From Arcobacter sp. (GTDB taxonomy: Bacteria > Acidobacteriota > Terriglobia > Bryobacterales > Bryobacteraceae), in NCBI GenBank assembly GCA_020723085.1, contig DYJN01000002.1, positions 5,601-69,600 on the forward strand: DNA of 64,000 nucleotides. Reading direction: 5' to 3'. A program made the position numbers and the translations under genes. This document shows positions 60,961 to 64,000 of the stretch, one piece after another (position 1 is the stretch's first letter; each line of letters opens with the position of its first letter). Below the pieces are notes generated by a model. The model ran no database searches. It worked only from the letters and a program-made list of their open reading frames with translations, and was not told where the DNA came from.

Positions 60961-62919
60961 CTACCAGCCGCAGTTGAGGCAGGGCAGCCAGACAGTGTAG
61001 TCCGCGGGGCCGCGGTCGTGAAAGGCGTAATACGGGATGAAGGTCAGCGTCACGGGTTTCAGGGGCGTGACCGGCTGGAACCCGTAAAGAGGCCGCTGTC
61101 CGAGCGGAGGGCTGTAAGCAAGCCCTCCCGCTTGAAGCCGCACGGCGCCGGCAGGCGCCGCCGCCGGGGGCAGGGAACGGATGGCGCTGCCGCCGGCGAG
61201 GGCGGCTTCGAATACGGAGATGCCGGGGTTGTCGGTCGACTCGAGGCAGTAGATGAAAGGCCCCCGCTGGAGGGCGGCCTTCCCGTAATCCTCCGCGACG
61301 CGCGGATTGGCGAAGACGCGGCGCGGCGTCAGATCGAAGACCAGCCGCACGCGGTCGCCGGGGCGCCAGAGGCGCTTCCAGGCCAAGTATTCATTGGGAC
61401 GGACCGGCCCGCCGACCCGCCGCCCATTGATCTCGACAGATGTGGACAGAGACCACGAGGGGATGCGGAGATGCAGCGTGAACTCCTCTTCTTTCTGTGG
61501 CGCGACGGTGATCTCCGTCTCCCCCTGCCAGGGCATGGAGGTCTTGATCGACAGCCGCAGAGGCGTGCCGGATTCGAGTTTCCAGTCCAGCGTGGCGTTG
61601 TCGTAGAAGTGCACCCAGACGCCGTCCTGCGACGTGCTGAAGAAATAGGCGCCGAGCGCGGCGAACGTGCGCTGGAGATTGGGCGGGCAGCAGGTGGTCG
61701 TGTACCAGGGATTGCGGATGCGGTCCGATGCCGGCGCCGCGAGCGGATTGCGGTAGCAATAAAGATCGCCGCTCGACGACATGCCGGAGCAGATGCCGTT
61801 GTATAAGGCGCGTTCCATCAGGTCGGCGTACTTCGCCTCGCCGGTGAGATGGAGCAGGCGCTGGTTGAAGAGCATGCCGGCGATGGCGGCGCAGCTTTCC
61901 GTGTACGCCTGGAGATTGGGCAGCTCGTAAGGATCTCCGAAGGTCTCTCCCGCGGCGCGGGAGCCTACGCCGCCGGTCACATACAGCTTGCGGAGGGCGA
62001 GGTCCTCCCACAGGCGCAGGATCGTGTCACGGAAAGCCCCGTCACCGGTTTCGAGGACATAATCCGCGGCGCCGGTGGCGGCGTACAGCGCACGGACGGC
62101 ATGTCCCTCGAACCGCGTGCGCTCGGGGAAAGGCTTGCCGGAGAAAAGGTAAACCAGGTCGCGCTCGCGCAGCTTCAGGCGCTCGCGCTCGATGCCGCTG
62201 AACAGGTAGGCGGCCAGATCGAGATAGCGCCGGTCGCCGGTGGTGCGGTGGAGTTCGGCCAAGGCGAGCTCCAGTTCGGGATGGCCGGTGAGCAGCGGCC
62301 GTTTGGGAGCGGGGCCGAAGTCGCGGAGAAGGTATTCGACGAACCGGATGCCCCCGTCGAGCAGCTTCCGCTTCCCTGTGGAGCGGTAGTACGCGATGCC
62401 CGCCTGAAGCAGGTGCCCGAGGCAATAGAGTTCATGGCCGCTCACCTGCTGCTGCCAGCGCAGCGGCGCGCGCTCCTCCACGAACCACGTGTTGAGATAC
62501 CCCGAGGGCTCCTGCGCGGCGAGGATCGTATCGGTGAGCTGATCGAGAGTGGCTTCGAGCTTCGGATCGGGCTTGACCTGGAGGCTCCAGGCGGCGGCTT
62601 CCATCCACTTGTAAAGGTCGGAATCGGTATAGAGCGGGCCGCGGCGCGGCGGCTGGCGGTCCGGGCGGGCGAGGCGCCGGAAGTTGTCGACGATGCCGTT
62701 CTGTTCCAGCAATTCGAGCAGCGTCGGCATGGACCGCTCGATGGTGACGTCCTGCCGGGTCTTCCAAAAACCCGTCTGGAACTGCACGGCGCGCACCGGA
62801 ACCGGATGGAGCCGCGCCTGCGGGCTCTTCTGGAGGTGAAGCAGCCCTTCTTCACGCCAGGATGGCTGTGCGAAGCAGAGCATTCCAGACGCAAACAGAG
62901 CCAGGATCGGCATGCGCAT
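60961..62919 (-). CDS. Beta-L-arabinofuranosidase, GH127 family, exported
   Basis: 652 residues with a signal peptide (I-L-A-L-F-A-S-G-M-L-C-F-A-Q). GH127 zinc ligands are present: E341 and C343 in Y-T-E-S-C-A, and the C410-C411 pair in T-T-C-C-P-P-N; one of these cysteines is the nucleophile in characterised members. An alpha/alpha barrel core is followed by beta-sandwich domains (I-P-S-W, A-L-Q-R-G-P-F-I-Y-C). It should remove beta-L-arabinofuranose from plant cell-wall glycoproteins or related glycans. Confidence 0.92.
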   Translation of the reverse strand: MRMPILALFASGMLCFAQPSWREEGLLHLQKSPQARLHPVPVRAVQFQTGFWKTRQDVTIERSMPTLLELLEQNGIVDNFRRLARPDRQPPRRGPLYTDSDLYKWMEAAAWSLQVKPDPKLEATLDQLTDTILAAQEPSGYLNTWFVEERAPLRWQQQVSGHELYCLGHLLQAGIAYYRSTGKRKLLDGGIRFVEYLLRDFGPAPKRPLLTGHPELELALAELHRTTGDRRYLDLAAYLFSGIERERLKLRERDLVYLFSGKPFPERTRFEGHAVRALYAATGAADYVLETGDGAFRDTILRLWEDLALRKLYVTGGVGSRAAGETFGDPYELPNLQAYTESCAAIAGMLFNQRLLHLTGEAKYADLMERALYNGICSGMSSSGDLYCYRNPLAAPASDRIRNPWYTTTCCPPNLQRTFAALGAYFFSTSQDGVWVHFYDNATLDWKLESGTPLRLSIKTSMPWQGETEITVAPQKEEEFTLHLRIPSWSLSTSVEINGRRVGGPVRPNEYLAWKRLWRPGDRVRLVFDLTPRRVFANPRVAEDYGKAALQRGPFIYCLESTDNPGISVFEAALAGGSAIRSLPPAAAPAGAVRLQAGGLAYSPPLGQRPLYGFQPVTPLKPVTLTFIPYYAFHDRGPADYTVWLPCLNCGW

Positions 62920-62952
62920 GGAATGGTTGTATCAAACCGGGCGGCGCTGAAG

Positions 62953-64000
62953 TCAGCCGAGCGGCGAGCGCAGTTTCCGCAGGATGAACTCGCGGTCTTC
63001 CGAGGTGGAGACCATAACAAAGGCGGCGGCGCCCGCGGCGGCGCTGAGCGAAGCGGCGAGAAAGAAGACGGTCCAATTCGACAGCGGAATCCAGTGCCGG
63101 AAAAGTGCGGCGGCTGCCGCCGTGGCGGCGCCAGCCAGCAGGCCAGGCGCAATGCTTTGCGCCAGGTAGTCCGAGGCGCGCACTCCGGCTTCCCGAACCG
63201 AGTAGGCGACGAACGCGCCGGAGATCATCACACTGGACGCCAACTTGAGCATCGCGATGCCGGCGATTCCCTGCCAGCGGACAACGAAGATGCCCGCCCC
63301 CACCAATGCGAGCGATTCCAGAAGCAGGACGGTGGTGGCGAAGCGCAGACGGCGCGTTCCCAGCAGGAACTGATAGGGGACCGCGGAGAGGGCGCGGAAG
63401 GCCATGGCGAGAGCGAAGAAGAGGAGCACGATGTCGCTGCGCGCCCACCAGTCGCCGAGGACAAAGCGTTGCCCCACCCAGAGCACGAGGAATGGCCGGC
63501 CCAGCCCGATCACGCCCGCAGCCAGCAGGGCTGCGAGCGCACAGATCCATCGGTTGAGCCGGAGGAAGATTTGCCGGATCTCATCCTGTTCGCCGGTCAC
63601 CGAGAGAGTGGTGAAGTATGGCGCCAGCACCATGCTCAGGACTGCGATCAGACTGCGCGAGTGAAGCGCAAGGAAGCGGCCGACATGAAACTGGGCGACA
63701 GCGGCAGGGCCCAACGCCTGGACGATGATGATCTGGTCGGACTGGAAGGTCAGCAGCTCGCAGATCCGCATCAGGAAGTTTGCGCCGCCGTAGGACAGCA
63801 GCCTGGAGACAAGCCTGCGCTCCACGCGCGGCGGCCAAAGATGGGCCGTGAGGCCCCAGCGCTGGATGATGAACTGTTGCGTCATCCACGGCAGTATCGT
63901 GCCCAGCCCCTGGGCGAGGGCCACCGAAAACAGTCCGAGGCCCGATTCGATAGCGGCGACCATCAGAACGGCTGTGGCCACCGAACCGGCGAGATTCGTG
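62953..64000 (-). CDS. Polysaccharide flippase (Wzx/MATE-like), 5' incomplete
   Basis: The frame is open to the right window edge; about 349 residues are visible. Around ten membrane helices, with S-Y-G-G-A-N-F-L-M-R-I and A-V-A-Q-F-H-V-G-R-F typical of MOP-superfamily O-antigen flippases. It likely moves lipid-linked oligosaccharides across the inner membrane. Only 33 bases separate its stop from the start of the downstream GH127 gene on the same strand. Confidence 0.8.
   Translation of the reverse strand, partial: TNLAGSVATAVLMVAAIESGLGLFSVALAQGLGTILPWMTQQFIIQRWGLTAHLWPPRVERRLVSRLLSYGGANFLMRICELLTFQSDQIIIVQALGPAAVAQFHVGRFLALHSRSLIAVLSMVLAPYFTTLSVTGEQDEIRQIFLRLNRWICALAALLAAGVIGLGRPFLVLWVGQRFVLGDWWARSDIVLLFFALAMAFRALSAVPYQFLLGTRRLRFATTVLLLESLALVGAGIFVVRWQGIAGIAMLKLASSVMISGAFVAYSVREAGVRASDYLAQSIAPGLLAGAATAAAAALFRHWIPLSNWTVFFLAASLSAAAGAAAFVMVSTSEDREFILRKLRSPLG

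Overview
The window is GC-rich (mostly above 65%) bacterial chromosome. The gene content suggests an Acidobacteriota genome of the Solibacter/Bryobacter type. This is inference from several traits: Oar-like and other large TonB-dependent receptors, paired MacB/FtsX-type permeases, CadC-like winged-helix membrane regulators, a Ser/Thr kinase carrying a TonB-type C-terminal domain, tandem Gfo/Idh/MocA proteins with Tat-like N-termini, and arabinose-releasing glycosidases. I saw no rRNA, tRNA, CRISPR array, integrase or recognisable transposase.

Layout. 1-5658: a glycosyltransferase-39-like membrane protein broken by an in-frame TAG, the 3' remnant of an Oar-like receptor, and an intact TonB-dependent receptor that starts at the breakpoint. 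6008-11636 (minus): a compact run nth, lipoprotein, membrane glycosyltransferase-like protein, BadF-type kinase and pgk, closed by an intrinsic terminator. 11660-18170: a membrane TPR protein, a zinc-ribbon protein, an enolase-superfamily enzyme, a NadD-like nucleotidyltransferase and two Gfo/Idh/MocA proteins. 18484-20434: groL and groES behind a CIRCE-type operator. 20740-23791: an LptC/LptA-like protein and lptB. 24213-28312: a TPR protein and an unrecognised 820-residue protein with two N-terminal zinc fingers. 28420-31590: GH51 arabinofuranosidase, a frameshifted SDR and a degenerate dihydropteroate-synthase-like gene. 31602-34537: an McrBC-type restriction pair of distinctly lower GC. 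34541-38298: two FtsX-type permeases and tyrS. 38372-43785: a winged-helix regulator, small membrane proteins, a kinase-TonB_C fusion, a Spy/CpxP-like protein and an Smr protein. 43769-50524 (minus): rpoN, hpf, rapZ, nadA, moaA and a GT39-like gene. 50525-51331: a large gene-poor gap with a candidate structured RNA. 51332-53021: a TPR fragment and a YdcF-like gene. 53072-59087 (plus): a tightly overlapping run ACT protein, cobB, larC, metG, tatD and a polyprenyl synthase. 59112-64000: an unrecognised secreted protein, GH127 arabinofuranosidase and a truncated flippase.

Four genes are visibly broken or shortened: amber stop at 1255, receptor truncated near 2999, +1 frameshift at 30499, and TPR protein lacking its effector half near 52300. 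These could be real decay or, for the two point lesions, assembly error. The strongest candidates for undescribed biology are the double-zinc-finger/TPR gene pair at 24213-28312 and the structured, terminator-ended transcript near 50991-51177.
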